This document shows, piece by piece, positions 1 to 12,984 of a stretch of 64,000 nucleotides of DNA; the stretch's first letter is position 1; each line of letters starts with the position of its first letter. The DNA comes from UBA5364 sp050259235 (GTDB taxonomy: Bacteria; Bacillota_I; Bacilli_A; RF39; UBA660), in assembly GCA_050259235.1 (NCBI GenBank), contig JBLNAG010000005.1, positions 1 through 64,000 on the forward strand, in the 5' to 3' direction. Both the position numbers and the translations under genes were made by a program. A model generated the notes under the pieces. The model saw only the letters and a list, made by a program, of their open reading frames with translations, ran no database searches and was not told the origin of the DNA.

Positions 1-50
1 GCAAAAAGGGCATAATTCAACCTTAGAAATAAGGAAATGAATGATCTTTG

Positions 51-67
51 AAAACTGAGCAAAATGT
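51..67 (+). other. 16S rRNA processing stem, 5' arm
   Basis: The 17-base segment aaaactgagcaaaatgt is complementary (one G-U wobble) to acattttgcttagtttt at 1741-1757, downstream of 16S. In bacterial rRNA operons such arms loop out the 16S precursor for RNase III cleavage. The rest of 1-130 is the rRNA leader, with a tctttgaaaact box also found in the spacer. The operon promoter lies outside the window. Confidence 0.8.
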
Positions 68-130
68 CAATTTCAATTTAAGTTGGGATACAAAGCAATT
101 CAAAAACTAAATTAGAAATAATTTTATTTT

Positions 131-1692
<1,562 letters not shown>

Positions 1693-1907
1693 TATGGAGA
1701 GAGATTTATTTATACTTTAGAGTTTCTAATTAGTAACAGAACATTTTGCTTAGTTTTGAGAGATTATTCTCTCAGTGCAGAAAATCTTTTTTTTCTGCGA
1801 ATAGTTCTTTGAAAACTTGATAATGTGGTAAGTTTCATATTCCTGTCGAATATGAAACATTAAAATTATCTCATCAAATTAGGAAAAATCAAACAATAAC
1901 AAAAAAT
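1693..1907 (+). other. 16S-23S internal transcribed spacer
   Basis: This 215-base spacer contains no tRNA gene. It holds the 3' arm of the 16S processing stem (1741-1757), a ctttgaaaact antitermination-like box near 1806, and the 5' arm of the 23S processing stem (1811-1829, complementary to 4872-4890). Confidence 0.85.
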
Positions 1908-4842
<2,935 letters not shown>

Positions 4843-4871
4843 ATTAAATCCTAATATTGATGAATTTTAAG

Positions 4872-4890
4872 ACCACATTATCATGTTTTC
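4872..4890 (+). other. 23S rRNA processing stem, 3' arm
   Basis: The segment accacattatcatgttttc is complementary with one mismatch to gaaaacttgataatgtggt at 1811-1829, so the two can form the long stem that encloses the 23S precursor and is the usual RNase III substrate. Confidence 0.8.
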
Positions 4891-4913
4891 AGAGAATTAT
4901 TTCTCTATATTAA

Positions 4914-5018
4914 ATTGGTAACGATAGCAAAGTGGATACACCTGTTCCCATTTCGAACACAGAAGTTAAGCACTTTCACGCCGAAAATAGTGTAAGCGAA
5001 AATAGGTAGTTGCCAATT
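4914..5018 (+). rRNA. rrf: 5S ribosomal RNA
   Basis: About 105 bases. The terminal stem is formed by ttggtaac at the start and gttgccaa at the end. The conserved internal block cctgttcccatttcgaacacagaagttaag is present in two pieces. It follows 23S by about 70 bases and closes the rRNA operon. Confidence 0.95.
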
Positions 5019-5030
5019 TTTTTTGTTTAT

Positions 5031-5056
5031 AAAAACACTAACAAGTGTTTTTTTTA
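5031..5056 (+). terminator. rRNA operon terminator
   Basis: The hairpin aaacact/agtgttt with an aaca loop is followed by a run of T, directly after 5S. It is a standard intrinsic terminator. Confidence 0.85.
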
Positions 5057-5176
5057 TTGCAATAAATTATTTGTTTGACTTTTAATTTTATAAAATTATA
5101 AATAAAGTAGAAAAAAATTATATGAACATATGAATTATTTTGTTTATTTATAAATGTAAATCAAATTTAAAAAAGG

Positions 5177-5206
5177 TTGTCATAAATCTTTTTTTTTTGA
5201 TATAAT
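5177..5206 (+). promoter_or_regulatory. Promoter of the tsaE operon
   Basis: TTGTCA at 5177-5182 and TATAAT at 5201-5206, separated by 18 bases, form a sigma-A-type promoter. The ribosome site ggtgat lies only a few bases downstream, so the transcript should have a very short leader. Confidence 0.75.
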
Positions 5207-5222
5207 AATAATGGTGATAGAT

Positions 5223-5672
5223 ATGGAATACAAAATAACAACACGTAGTGAAGAAGATACAATTGAATTAGCACAAAATTTTGAATCAGAGAAATTTCCA
5301 AATATGGTCATTTGTCTTAATGGTGAATTGGGTAGTGGAAAAACTGTTTTTACTAAGGGCATTGCTAATGCTTTGGGTGTAAAAGAGGTTGTTACTTCTC
5401 CTACATTTACAATTATTAAGGAATATCGTGGTGAACTTTCTTTATATCATATGGATGTATACCGCTTAAATGGTAATGTTGATGGTATTGGTATAGAAGA
5501 ATATTTTAATAAAAATGGAATTGTTATTATTGAATGGGCAGATACAATAAAAGATATCTTGCCTAAAGAAAGAATAGATATAAAATTCATCATTTTAGAT
5601 GAAAATAAAAGAGTATTAGTATTACAACCATATGGCAAGAAGTATGAAGAATTATGTGAGGCGGTACTATGA
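5223..5672 (+). CDS. tsaE: tRNA threonylcarbamoyladenosine biosynthesis ATPase TsaE
   Basis: TsaE is the ATPase that works with TsaB and TsaD in making t6A at position 37 of ANN-decoding tRNAs in the cytoplasm. The Walker A motif GELGSGKT lies near residue 38, followed by the family's TSPTF motif and a late IIEWAD motif. The length of about 149 aa is normal. I prefer the ATG at 5223 over the one at 5211, because 5211 lies right after the -10 box and the ggtgat ribosome site sits between the two. The stop overlaps the start of tsaB, and the operon continues through rimI and tsaD, the usual Bacillota order. Confidence 0.95.
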   Translation: MEYKITTRSEEDTIELAQNFESEKFPNMVICLNGELGSGKTVFTKGIANALGVKEVVTSPTFTIIKEYRGELSLYHMDVYRLNGNVDGIGIEEYFNKNGIVIIEWADTIKDILPKERIDIKFIILDENKRVLVLQPYGKKYEELCEAVL

Positions 5673-6292
5673 ATTATCTATTCATAGATACTTCTTCTTC
5701 TAACGTTGTGGTTGCTATTATAAAAGATACCAACATAGTATCTTGTTTTAATAAAAAAGTTGATATGGATTTATCTGTAAATATATTTCCAATCATAACT
5801 GAAGTGTTTAATGAGAGTAAAATGGTACCTAATGATATTGATACCATTTTTGTTGTGACTGGACCTGGATCATTTACTGGTGTGAGAATTGGTGTAACGA
5901 TTGCTAAGACTTATGCTTGGTCATTAAAGAAGAAAATCATTCCAATATCTAGTCTAGAATTTATCGCAACTACCCCATTTGATGGTGAATATATTGTACC
6001 TTTAATAGATGCTAGAAGAGATTATGTCTATGCTGGAATATATGATTCTAAATTAGATATTAAAAATAAAGATGAATATATAAGTTTAAGTGAATTAATT
6101 AATAAAGTACCAAAGGATAGTGTTTATGTATCGTATGATATCATTAATATAGATCATATCAAACCTAATATTGATATTATTAAGATAATTCAAAAACATA
6201 AAAATGATGAGGATGTAAACCCGCATAGTTTAAATCCTGATTATTTAAAGAGAGTAGAAGCAGAAGAAAATTTATGTAAGGAAAGTATATGA
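5669..6292 (+). CDS. tsaB: tRNA threonylcarbamoyladenosine biosynthesis protein TsaB
   Basis: TsaB is the inactive ASKHA-fold partner that dimerises with TsaD in the t6A synthase complex. The N-terminus LFIDTSSS and the motif GPGSFTGVRIG near residue 70 are the family hallmarks. At 207 aa it is slightly shorter than the B. subtilis protein. It overlaps tsaE by 4 bases and rimI by 4 bases (atga), which indicates translational coupling. It ends in TGA, showing that TGA is a stop here. Confidence 0.95.
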   Translation: MNYLFIDTSSSNVVVAIIKDTNIVSCFNKKVDMDLSVNIFPIITEVFNESKMVPNDIDTIFVVTGPGSFTGVRIGVTIAKTYAWSLKKKIIPISSLEFIATTPFDGEYIVPLIDARRDYVYAGIYDSKLDIKNKDEYISLSELINKVPKDSVYVSYDIINIDHIKPNIDIIKIIQKHKNDEDVNPHSLNPDYLKRVEAEENLCKESI

Positions 6293-6675
6293 TAAGAGAA
6301 GTTAATGATATTAATCAATTAGATAATATCGTAAGGGAATATAAAGTAACTAAAAATCCTTATAATAAATTAATGGTATATGAACTTGATAATAAAGTAG
6401 TTGGGTTTATTGATTATTCTATTATATATGATAAGGTAGAATTAAATTATATTATTGTACTTCCAAATTATCGTAATCAAGGAATTGCTTCAAAATTGAT
6501 GGATTTTTTATTAAATGATGCAGAAAAAAATGAAAGCATTAATATTACATTAGAAGCAAATATTAATAATGAATGTGCTATTAATTTATATAAAAAATAT
6601 GGATTTAATGAAGTTACAATTCGAAAAAATTATTATAATGGTGAAGATGCAATAATGATGATGAGGATGATGTAA
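6289..6675 (+). CDS. rimI: GNAT N-acetyltransferase, RimI-type
   Basis: This is a 128-aa GNAT-fold acetyltransferase. The acetyl-CoA-binding motif A is visible as NYRNQGIASKLMDFLL near residues 63-78 and the C-terminal NLYKKYGF motif follows. The position between tsaB and tsaD is that of rimI in Bacillota, where the proposed substrate is the N-terminus of ribosomal protein S18. The exact substrate cannot be read from sequence. The gene is slightly shorter than the usual ~150 aa. Confidence 0.85.
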   Translation: MIREVNDINQLDNIVREYKVTKNPYNKLMVYELDNKVVGFIDYSIIYDKVELNYIIVLPNYRNQGIASKLMDFLLNDAEKNESINITLEANINNECAINLYKKYGFNEVTIRKNYYNGEDAIMMMRMM

Positions 6676-6676
6676 A

Positions 6677-7681
6677 GTGTTAGATAAATATATATTAGCT
6701 ATTGAATCTAGTTGTGATGAAACAAGTGTATCAATTATTAAAAATGGAACAACTGAAATTGCTACTGTAATATTATCACAAATGGATATCCACGCTAATT
6801 ATGGTGGAGTAGTACCTGAAATAGCTAGTCGTAATCATATTCAAAATATTACACTAGTAATTGAAGAAGTACTTAATAAAGCACAAATTAATATAGATGA
6901 AATAGATGCTATTGCTGTTACTTATGGTCCGGGTCTTATAGGATCATTGCTAATTGGATTAATGGCTGCTAAGACATTATCTTTTATATATAACAAACCA
7001 TTAGTACCTGTTCATCATATAGCAGGACATATATATGCTAATAATTTAGTTAAACCAATGAATTTTCCACTTATTGCATTAGTTGTAAGTGGTGGTCATA
7101 CCGATTTAATATATATGAAAGAAGATTATAGTTTTGAAAGAATTGGTGGAACTTTAGATGATGCTGTAGGGGAAGCCTATGATAAAGTTGCAAGAGTAAT
7201 GGGACTTAATTATCCAGGAGGGCCACTTGTTGATAAATTAGCTATGACTGGTATTGATAGTTATCAATTACCAACACCACTTGATGATAATAGTTATAAT
7301 TTCAGTTTTAGTGGGATAAAAAGTGCTGTTATCAATTTAACTCATAATATAGAACAAAGACATGAAGTATTAAATGTTGAAAATTTAGCTACTTCATTCC
7401 AAAATAGAGTGGTTGATATTTTAGTAAAAAAGACTATGATGGCTTTAGAAGAATACCAAGTTAAAAATTTAGTGGTGGCTGGTGGAGTTGCTGCCAATAA
7501 TGGACTACGTAGTAAATTAACAAAAATATGCCAAGAAAGAAATATAAATTTAAGTATTCCACCTATTAAATATTGTACCGATAATGCTGCCATGATAGGT
7601 GCAGCCGGTTATTATGCCTATAAATTAGGACGTATTGCTGATTTAAATATAAACGCAAAAGCAACAATAGAGTTGCAGTAA
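6677..7681 (+). CDS. tsaD: tRNA N6-adenosine threonylcarbamoyltransferase TsaD
   Basis: TsaD transfers the threonylcarbamoyl group to A37 of tRNA. The 334-aa protein has the N-terminal IESSCDETSVS motif, the metal-binding HHIAGH motif near residue 111, the SGGHTDL motif near 140 and a C-terminal VVAGGVAANNGLR motif. Start is GTG at 6677, with gagga about 9 bases upstream. The gene follows rimI by one base and completes the t6A block together with tsaE and tsaB. Confidence 0.97.
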   Translation: MLDKYILAIESSCDETSVSIIKNGTTEIATVILSQMDIHANYGGVVPEIASRNHIQNITLVIEEVLNKAQINIDEIDAIAVTYGPGLIGSLLIGLMAAKTLSFIYNKPLVPVHHIAGHIYANNLVKPMNFPLIALVVSGGHTDLIYMKEDYSFERIGGTLDDAVGEAYDKVARVMGLNYPGGPLVDKLAMTGIDSYQLPTPLDDNSYNFSFSGIKSAVINLTHNIEQRHEVLNVENLATSFQNRVVDILVKKTMMALEEYQVKNLVVAGGVAANNGLRSKLTKICQERNINLSIPPIKYCTDNAAMIGAAGYYAYKLGRIADLNINAKATIELQ

Positions 7682-7693
7682 GGAGTGAGGAAT

Positions 7694-8884
7694 ATGCGTT
7701 ACACAGGGACTATTGCTAGAGGTATTAGAACACCTATTCTAAAAGAAGGAGATAATTTAGTTGCTATTGTTGTTGATTCAGTTATGAAAGCAGCAGAAGG
7801 AGATAACTTTGAATTAAGAGATAAGGATGTTGTAGCTGTTACAGAAGCTGTAGTTGGAATTGTTCAAGGTAACTATGTTAGTGTTGATGATATTGCTACA
7901 GATATCAAGAATAAATTTCCAAATGGTCATATTGGAGTTGTTTTCCCTATTTTAAGTAGGAATCGCTTTGCTATGTGCTTAAAAGGTTTTGCTCGTGGTG
8001 CAAAAAAGATAACAATGTTATTAAGTTATCCAGCTGATGAAGTGGGAAATCCTATTTTACAAGAAGAAAGATTAGAAAAGTATGGGATCAATCCTTATAG
8101 CGATACTATAAGCGAAGATAAATATGGGGAATTATTTGGTGATTTCGTTCATGTTTTTACAGGGATTAATATGGTAGATTTTTATCGTGATGTTGCTGAA
8201 AAAGAAGGTTGCGAAATAGAATTTGTTCTAAGTAATAATCCTAAAACAGTTTTAGATTATACTAAAGATGTTCTATATTGTGATATTCATACTAGAGAAA
8301 AAACCAAAAAAACGCTTACTGAAAACGGAGCTGAAACTGTTTATGGTATGAGTGATATTATGTCAGAAAGTATCAATGGTAGTGGTTGTAATAAAGAATA
8401 TGGTTTATTAGGATCAAATCGTTCTACTGAAGAAAAATTAAAATTATTTCCAACTAATGCTCAAAGTTTAGTTGATGCTATTCAAAATAAATTTAAAGAA
8501 TTAACAAATAAGACTATTGAAGTAATGATTTATGGTGATGGTGCTTTCAAAGATCCTATTGGTGGTATTTGGGAATTAGCTGATCCTGTTGTTTCTCCTT
8601 TCTATACATCTGGATTAGTGGGTACTCCTAACGAAATTAAATTAAAATATGTATCTGATAATAAATTTGCAGATTTAAGAGGCGATGAATTAAATAATGC
8701 TATCAGAGAAGAAATTAAACATAAAGATAAAAACTTAGTTGGAAAAATAGAAACTCAAGGAACAACTCCAAGAAGAATTATTGACTTAGTTGGATCATTA
8801 TGCGATTTAACAAGTGGTTCAGGAGATAAGGGTACACCTGTTGTATTAGTTCAAGGATATTTTGATAATTACGCAGATATGTAA
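7694..8884 (+). CDS. CofE-like (coenzyme F420-0:L-glutamate ligase family) protein
   Basis: A 396-aa protein resembling the F420-0:gamma-glutamyl ligase family (CofE/FbiB N-domain). It starts with the family's GTIARGIRTPILKEGD-type segment and has DVVAVTEAVVGI near residues 45-60, SRNRF near 98 and GDGAFKDP near 279. In methanogens and actinobacteria CofE adds glutamates to coenzyme F420. No other F420 gene is visible here, so the substrate in this organism is uncertain and could be another acid-amine ligation. The start is ATG 7694, with aaggag 8 bases upstream, rather than the GTG at 7685. It follows tsaD directly and is probably in the same operon. Confidence 0.75.
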   Translation: MRYTGTIARGIRTPILKEGDNLVAIVVDSVMKAAEGDNFELRDKDVVAVTEAVVGIVQGNYVSVDDIATDIKNKFPNGHIGVVFPILSRNRFAMCLKGFARGAKKITMLLSYPADEVGNPILQEERLEKYGINPYSDTISEDKYGELFGDFVHVFTGINMVDFYRDVAEKEGCEIEFVLSNNPKTVLDYTKDVLYCDIHTREKTKKTLTENGAETVYGMSDIMSESINGSGCNKEYGLLGSNRSTEEKLKLFPTNAQSLVDAIQNKFKELTNKTIEVMIYGDGAFKDPIGGIWELADPVVSPFYTSGLVGTPNEIKLKYVSDNKFADLRGDELNNAIREEIKHKDKNLVGKIETQGTTPRRIIDLVGSLCDLTSGSGDKGTPVVLVQGYFDNYADM

Positions 8885-8941
8885 AAGTAAGTATGATGAT
8901 AACTAATATTAAATATAATTAATAATAGAGGTGATAATAAT

Positions 8942-9166
8942 TTGAATGTTAATGTTGGTGACTTAGTTACAAGAGAATCACATAATAATGATATTGTCTT
9001 TAAAGTAACTGATATTAAGGATTCTGTTGCTACTCTAAAAGGAGTTGTCATTAGATTAATTGCAGACAGTCCAATAAGTGATTTAAATAAATATGAAAAA
9101 GATAAAAGTGAAGAATCACATATTGAAGAAATAAACGCAAAGATACTTAAAAAAAGAAGATTTTAA
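8942..9166 (+). pseudogene. YabG N-terminal domain remnant
   Basis: A 74-aa ORF with TTG start and the ribosome site gaggtgat. Its sequence (NVGDLVTRESHNNDIVFKV, then ATLKGVVIRLIADSPISDL) matches the N-terminal domain of the sporulation-specific protease YabG, in which an IGD-V-RKSY-D-LF opening and a RL-AD-P-SDL segment occur at the same places. The ~200-residue protease part is absent and an intrinsic terminator follows at once. It is either a degraded yabG or a retained stand-alone domain. The intact ribosome site and terminator favour a gene that is still expressed. Recognition is from memory of the family, not a search. Confidence 0.6.
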
Positions 9167-9172
9167 TTATAA

Positions 9173-9203
9173 AAAAAGATTAATTTTTAGTTAATCTTTT
9201 TTC
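9173..9203. terminator. Bidirectional terminator
   Basis: The hairpin aaaagattaa/ttaatctttt with T runs on one side and A runs on the other lies between the plus-strand YabG fragment and the minus-strand permease, so it can serve both. Confidence 0.8.
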
Positions 9204-9968
9204 TATATATAAAACTAAATAATACATGAGTGCTGCTATTATACATAAAATAAATATTCCAGATACAACTAAGTCTAGGTTAAATACTTGTGAACCATAC
9301 ATTATTAAATAACCAATACCTTCTTTAGATACTAGAAATTCTCCCATAATAACACCTATTAATGACATACTAACATTTATTTTTAGTGTACTTATTATTT
9401 TAGGAAAACTACTTGGTAATAATAATTTGAAATATATTTGTCTTCTATTAGCATTAAATGATTTCATTAGTTTGATCTTTGTAGGATTAGTTTCTTTAAA
9501 ACCTTGATACACATCAATAATTGTAATAATAACAGATATAAATAAGGCCATTACAATAATTGATTTCATTGATGCTCCTGCCCAAATAATAATAATAGGA
9601 CCAAGAGCTATTTTAGGTAAACTGTTTAAAATAGTTAAATATGGATCTAATACTTTAGCAATAAATTCATTCCACCATAGAATAGTTGCAGTAATGACAC
9701 CAATAATGGTACCTAGTAAAAAGCTAATTAGTGTCTCAAATACAGTAATTAAAATATGATTATATAAATTATGACTATTATGAAGACTAATAATGGTTTC
9801 AATAACATCTTTTGGACTAGAAGTAATAAAGGTATTAATAATTTTGAAGTCAGCAAGTAATTGCCATAGTAAGAAAAACAAAACAACAATCGCAATTTGA
9901 GTTACTCTAACAAGAAGGTTATTTCTTCTTATTTTTTTTAGATATATTTTATGTTCATCACTATACAT
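9180..9968 (-). CDS. ABC transporter permease, NitT/TauT/ThiX type
   Basis: A membrane permease of about 262 aa with an N-terminal cytoplasmic basic segment, about six membrane helices and the BPD-transp-1 EAA loop region (LMKSFNANRRQIYFKLLLPSSFPKI). It belongs to the SsuC/TauC/ThiX group, which imports sulfonates, nitrate, taurine or hydroxymethylpyrimidine precursors. The start ATG 9968 overlaps the stop of the ATPase gene fragment (9961), so it is the third gene of a binding-protein/ATPase/permease operon. That operon is now broken by two insertions upstream, so the intact permease has lost its promoter-proximal partners unless the elements excise. Confidence 0.88.
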   Translation of the reverse strand: MYSDEHKIYLKKIRRNNLLVRVTQIAIVVLFFLLWQLLADFKIINTFITSSPKDVIETIISLHNSHNLYNHILITVFETLISFLLGTIIGVITATILWWNEFIAKVLDPYLTILNSLPKIALGPIIIIWAGASMKSIIVMALFISVIITIIDVYQGFKETNPTKIKLMKSFNANRRQIYFKLLLPSSFPKIISTLKINVSMSLIGVIMGEFLVSKEGIGYLIMYGSQVFNLDLVVSGIFILCIIAALMYYLVLYIEKRLTKN

Positions 9969-10131
9969 GATAATCAATTTCTTTCCATATTAATTCATAG
10001 TAATAAGCAAATTCTTTAGCCTTACGATTGTTTATAGGTGTTGATTTATCCGTTAACTCAACATCATATATTTTTTTTATTATTGCTGGTCTTTTAGATA
10101 AAATAATAATACGATCAGCCATACTAATAGC
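9961..10131 (-). pseudogene. ABC transporter ATPase, C-terminal fragment (split gene)
   Basis: Read on the minus strand, this stretch encodes SMADRIIILSKRPAI and continues to a stop at 9961, the typical end of a NitT/TauT-type ATPase after the H-loop. It has no start of its own. Joined at the TAATAGC core (10125-10131 = 25764-25770) to the N-terminal fragment at 25759-26346 it restores a 248-residue ATPase in frame (THDLAEAI | SMADR). The fragment overlaps the permease start, as in an intact operon. Confidence 0.9.
10125..10131. other. Element 1 attachment core, left
   Basis: TAATAGC, repeated at 25764-25770, marks the left junction. On the minus strand it is GCTATTA within the codons for A-I of the ATPase. 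The flanking gcngangctatta pattern is also shared (11 of 13 bases), so the element's own end resembles the target. Confidence 0.8.
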
Positions 10132-10248
10132 TTCGGCAATAAGTTTAATTCGTATGATTTATTAAAGTTAATATTTATACGGGTTTGATGATTAAGGACA
10201 GTAACTGTGTTATTATTAACTTTTATTAGCAATTTTTTTATGAAGAAT

Positions 10249-10279
10249 AATAATTATTTTAATATCTTTATGATATAAT
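10249..10279 (+). promoter_or_regulatory. Promoter region of the protease lipoprotein
   Basis: TATAAT at 10274-10279 lies 20 bases before the ATG at 10299, with the ribosome site ggtggtga in between. No strong -35 is evident in the AT-rich upstream sequence. Confidence 0.5.
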
Positions 10280-10298
10280 GTTATTGGTGGTGAACTTT

Positions 10299-11879
10299 AT
10301 GAAAAAATATTTATCAATAGTAATAATTATTTTAGGCCTATTGACAGGATGTTCAAAAGATACCGAAACTAAAAATATAAATAAAATTACACCTTTAACT
10401 AATTCTAATAGTGCTGAAGCAGCGGAGTTAGTCAAAAATAACATTGTTAAAATTATTAATAAAACTAGTAATGGAGAAATAATTGGGACTGGATTTTTTC
10501 ATCAATCTGGATATTTAGTTACGAATAGCCATATTGTAGATATAAAGGGAGTAATTAATATTACATATCCAAATGGAGATGTTAAAGAAGCATCTTTAAT
10601 ATCAAACGATATACAAAGTGATGTAGCAATTTTACATGTTAATAAACCTGAAGTTAAGGCAATGTCTTTTGCTGAAACTTTAGATCTACGAGTTACTAAT
10701 CCTATGTATGCAATTGGATATGCATATAATTTGGAAGGTAGTGCTACAGTAACAACAGGAACTTTGTCAGCAAAAAGGAGTGCAGCGGGAATAGAATATT
10801 TACAAAGTGATGCACAAGTAAATCCCGGTTGTTCAGGCGGCCCAGTAATTAATGCAAATGGCGAATTGTTAGGAATGTCTAGCTTGGCATCTTCTAATGC
10901 ATCTATTGGAATGTCTATATCCTCAGAATCTTTATCAAATATAATTGAAAAACTAATTAAAAACAAAAAAGTTACTTATATGACTAGTAAGAGACCAGAA
11001 AATGCTCTTAGTTCAGTTTTAAATGAAATTGGATATGAATTTAATGAAATTTATGAAAGTGATTCACTAATTGATGATGAACAAAAAGAAAATATTCAGG
11101 AAACTGATAGTAATACGAATACCACAAATATCCAAACGGAAAATGATGATAAACCATTAAAGTCATTAACTATTAACAAAATAGCGTTAACAGAAGATCA
11201 AATTTACGGACAATATCATCCTACTCTTCCGGCAGGAACAACTTCGGTAGATGTTCAGGCAATTCCTACTAATCCAAAAAATAGTGTTGAAATATATGGT
11301 AACTCATCACTTAAAGAAGGTCAAAATTACATAAATTTAATAGTAAAGGATGGCACGGGGAAAATAATTTTCAATCGAAATTATACAATTATTGTTGAAT
11401 ATACCCCCATAATAATAACCTCATATCCAGTGCCAATTTCTAAAATAATTGGCGGAGGACATGTAGCTTATGATAATTCTATAAAAGCCTCAGTTTTAAG
11501 TTTTAACTTCGGAACGATTTCAAAAGATGGGGCTCCAGTGTCAATCAATGATTTTATAGATCAAAGTAAATTATCCTATACTTTTATAGATTTATATGAA
11601 AGTATTACGTTAAAAGTATATACTGATTCTAGAGCACGTGAAGAGGCATATAGATTAGTTTATACTAAAACAATCTCAGGAGAAGAGCTTAAAATAAAAG
11701 CCTCAGATAATCCTAAGTATCCATATATTTTATTAAGTGATATTAGAAGTACTTTTATCCCAGAAGATTTAGATCCAATTAACCAACAATATATACTGCG
11801 TTCAGTGATTGAAGTCACATTTAATGATAATAAAGGAACATTTAGTTCATTAGATTATGCGTATTTGGATCCCCAATAA
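10299..11879 (+). CDS. Secreted trypsin-like serine protease lipoprotein with cadherin-like domain
   Basis: A 526-aa protein. The N-terminus MKKYLSIVIIILGLLTGC is a lipoprotein signal with lipobox LTGC, so the protein is anchored outside the membrane. Residues ~45-220 form an S1C/HtrA-type protease with His in TNSHIVD, Asp in SDVAILHV and Ser in NPGCSGGPV, so the triad is complete. After a polar linker near residues 250-285 there is a cadherin-like beta-sandwich segment (LKSLTINKIAL to NYTIIVEY) and a further C-terminal domain I do not recognise. No PDZ domain is seen. The start is ATG 10299, since the alternative at 10278 overlaps the -10 box. It is the first gene of element 1 and has its own terminator. 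Confidence 0.85.
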   Translation: MKKYLSIVIIILGLLTGCSKDTETKNINKITPLTNSNSAEAAELVKNNIVKIINKTSNGEIIGTGFFHQSGYLVTNSHIVDIKGVINITYPNGDVKEASLISNDIQSDVAILHVNKPEVKAMSFAETLDLRVTNPMYAIGYAYNLEGSATVTTGTLSAKRSAAGIEYLQSDAQVNPGCSGGPVINANGELLGMSSLASSNASIGMSISSESLSNIIEKLIKNKKVTYMTSKRPENALSSVLNEIGYEFNEIYESDSLIDDEQKENIQETDSNTNTTNIQTENDDKPLKSLTINKIALTEDQIYGQYHPTLPAGTTSVDVQAIPTNPKNSVEIYGNSSLKEGQNYINLIVKDGTGKIIFNRNYTIIVEYTPIIITSYPVPISKIIGGGHVAYDNSIKASVLSFNFGTISKDGAPVSINDFIDQSKLSYTFIDLYESITLKVYTDSRAREEAYRLVYTKTISGEELKIKASDNPKYPYILLSDIRSTFIPEDLDPINQQYILRSVIEVTFNDNKGTFSSLDYAYLDPQ

Positions 11880-11884
11880 AAGCA

Positions 11885-11917
11885 AAATAGTATCAATTAT
11901 AATTGATACTATTTTTA
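11885..11917 (+). terminator. Intrinsic terminator after the protease gene
   Basis: Perfect hairpin atagtatcaatt/aattgatactat followed by T run, a few bases after the stop codon. Confidence 0.9.
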
Positions 11918-11992
11918 TACATCTTAATGTAAAAAACAGCTGAATTTAAAAGAGATACTTTTTGTGATATAATTAGATAATTGAGGTGCGTT

Positions 11993-12727
11993 ATGAATAA
12001 ATTTAAAAAAGTTATTGAAATATTATTGGTGTTGGTATTATTAAGTTTTACTGTTTATTGTCTTTATACTAAGGAATGGATTGGTTGTTTAGTTTGTATT
12101 ATTGCACTAATAATAATTATTAAGTTTGAAGACATTCAAGAAATATCCGCTTTTAATAAATTTAATATTAAGACTAAAGAAGTAATAAGTCAATTATATG
12201 CAACAAAAGAAGAAATGGAAGAAACAAAAAAGAAAATGGATGAAAGTTTGGCCGAGATAAATAAATTAGCAATTGATTTAAAAGACACTACTTTAGTTTC
12301 ACTTAATTCAATTGCTCTTATACTTACTTATTCCGGTAGAATTGGTAATGATAGACATGCAGAAGATTTACTTGCAAATCAAATTGAAAGAATCGCTCAT
12401 AAATTTCCGAGAGAAAATGAAGTCAGTATAACTAGTAAATTGACTATTAGAAGACAGTATATTAAATGGGACTATTTTCAAGATTTTATTGGATCAATAC
12501 GAGATGATAACAAACAAATTATAAAAGGTGTAAAAATTCAATCAGAAAACGAAAATGCAGAGAAAGCAATCCGGGAATTTGAGAGTATGATTACTTATAA
12601 TTCTGCTTCTTTTCCAACTAAAGATAAGATAGATAAAGTTTTAACAGATTACGGGATTACTTTAAATCATATATCACAAAGCATTTTGAAATTATATTTG
12701 GAATACGATTTCAAAAAAAGTAAATGA
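11993..12727 (+). CDS. Membrane-anchored coiled-coil protein, unknown function
   Basis: A 244-aa protein not recognised as a family. Two hydrophobic segments lie at about residues 7-25 and 29-45, followed by a charged coiled coil (roughly 65-100, ATKEEMEETKKKMDES) and a soluble C-terminal part. Start is ATG 11993 with gaggtg 5 bases upstream. A TATAAT-like box (gatataatta) just before gives another very short leader. It lies between the secreted protease and the restriction-modification pair in element 1. A stand-alone accessory protein is as much as can be said. Confidence 0.6.
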   Translation: MNKFKKVIEILLVLVLLSFTVYCLYTKEWIGCLVCIIALIIIIKFEDIQEISAFNKFNIKTKEVISQLYATKEEMEETKKKMDESLAEINKLAIDLKDTTLVSLNSIALILTYSGRIGNDRHAEDLLANQIERIAHKFPRENEVSITSKLTIRRQYIKWDYFQDFIGSIRDDNKQIIKGVKIQSENENAEKAIREFESMITYNSASFPTKDKIDKVLTDYGITLNHISQSILKLYLEYDFKKSK

Positions 12728-12730
12728 CTA

Positions 12731-12758
12731 AATAGAAAGTAGAGTCTTTCTATTTTTT
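12731..12758 (+). terminator. Intrinsic terminator
   Basis: Hairpin aatagaaag/ctttctatt with T run. The same stem with another loop ends the OLD gene at 25674-25701. From here to 12984 I see no further gene, only the AT-rich promoter region of the methyltransferase (tataat near 12951). Confidence 0.85.
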
Positions 12759-12984
12759 GTTAATTTGATTATAAGATATTTGTTTAAATTGGTTTGCTTC
12801 ATTTAAATTGCATCCAGATATTTTCATTTATGGTTAATACTAGATTATTGTAAAATTGGGCTCAAATTGTTTTATAATTTGGATTTGTAAAGATTAAGTA
12901 TTTTTTAATAATTTTAGATATAATATGCTGCTTTTTCAAAATATTAATGATATAATTAGAACGAGAGGATCGAGGTGATCAAAA

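Noticed and set aside
1693..1907. tRNA genes in the 16S-23S spacer
   Set aside because: The spacer is only 215 bases and contains no acceptor-TPsiC pattern; its structure is explained by processing arms.
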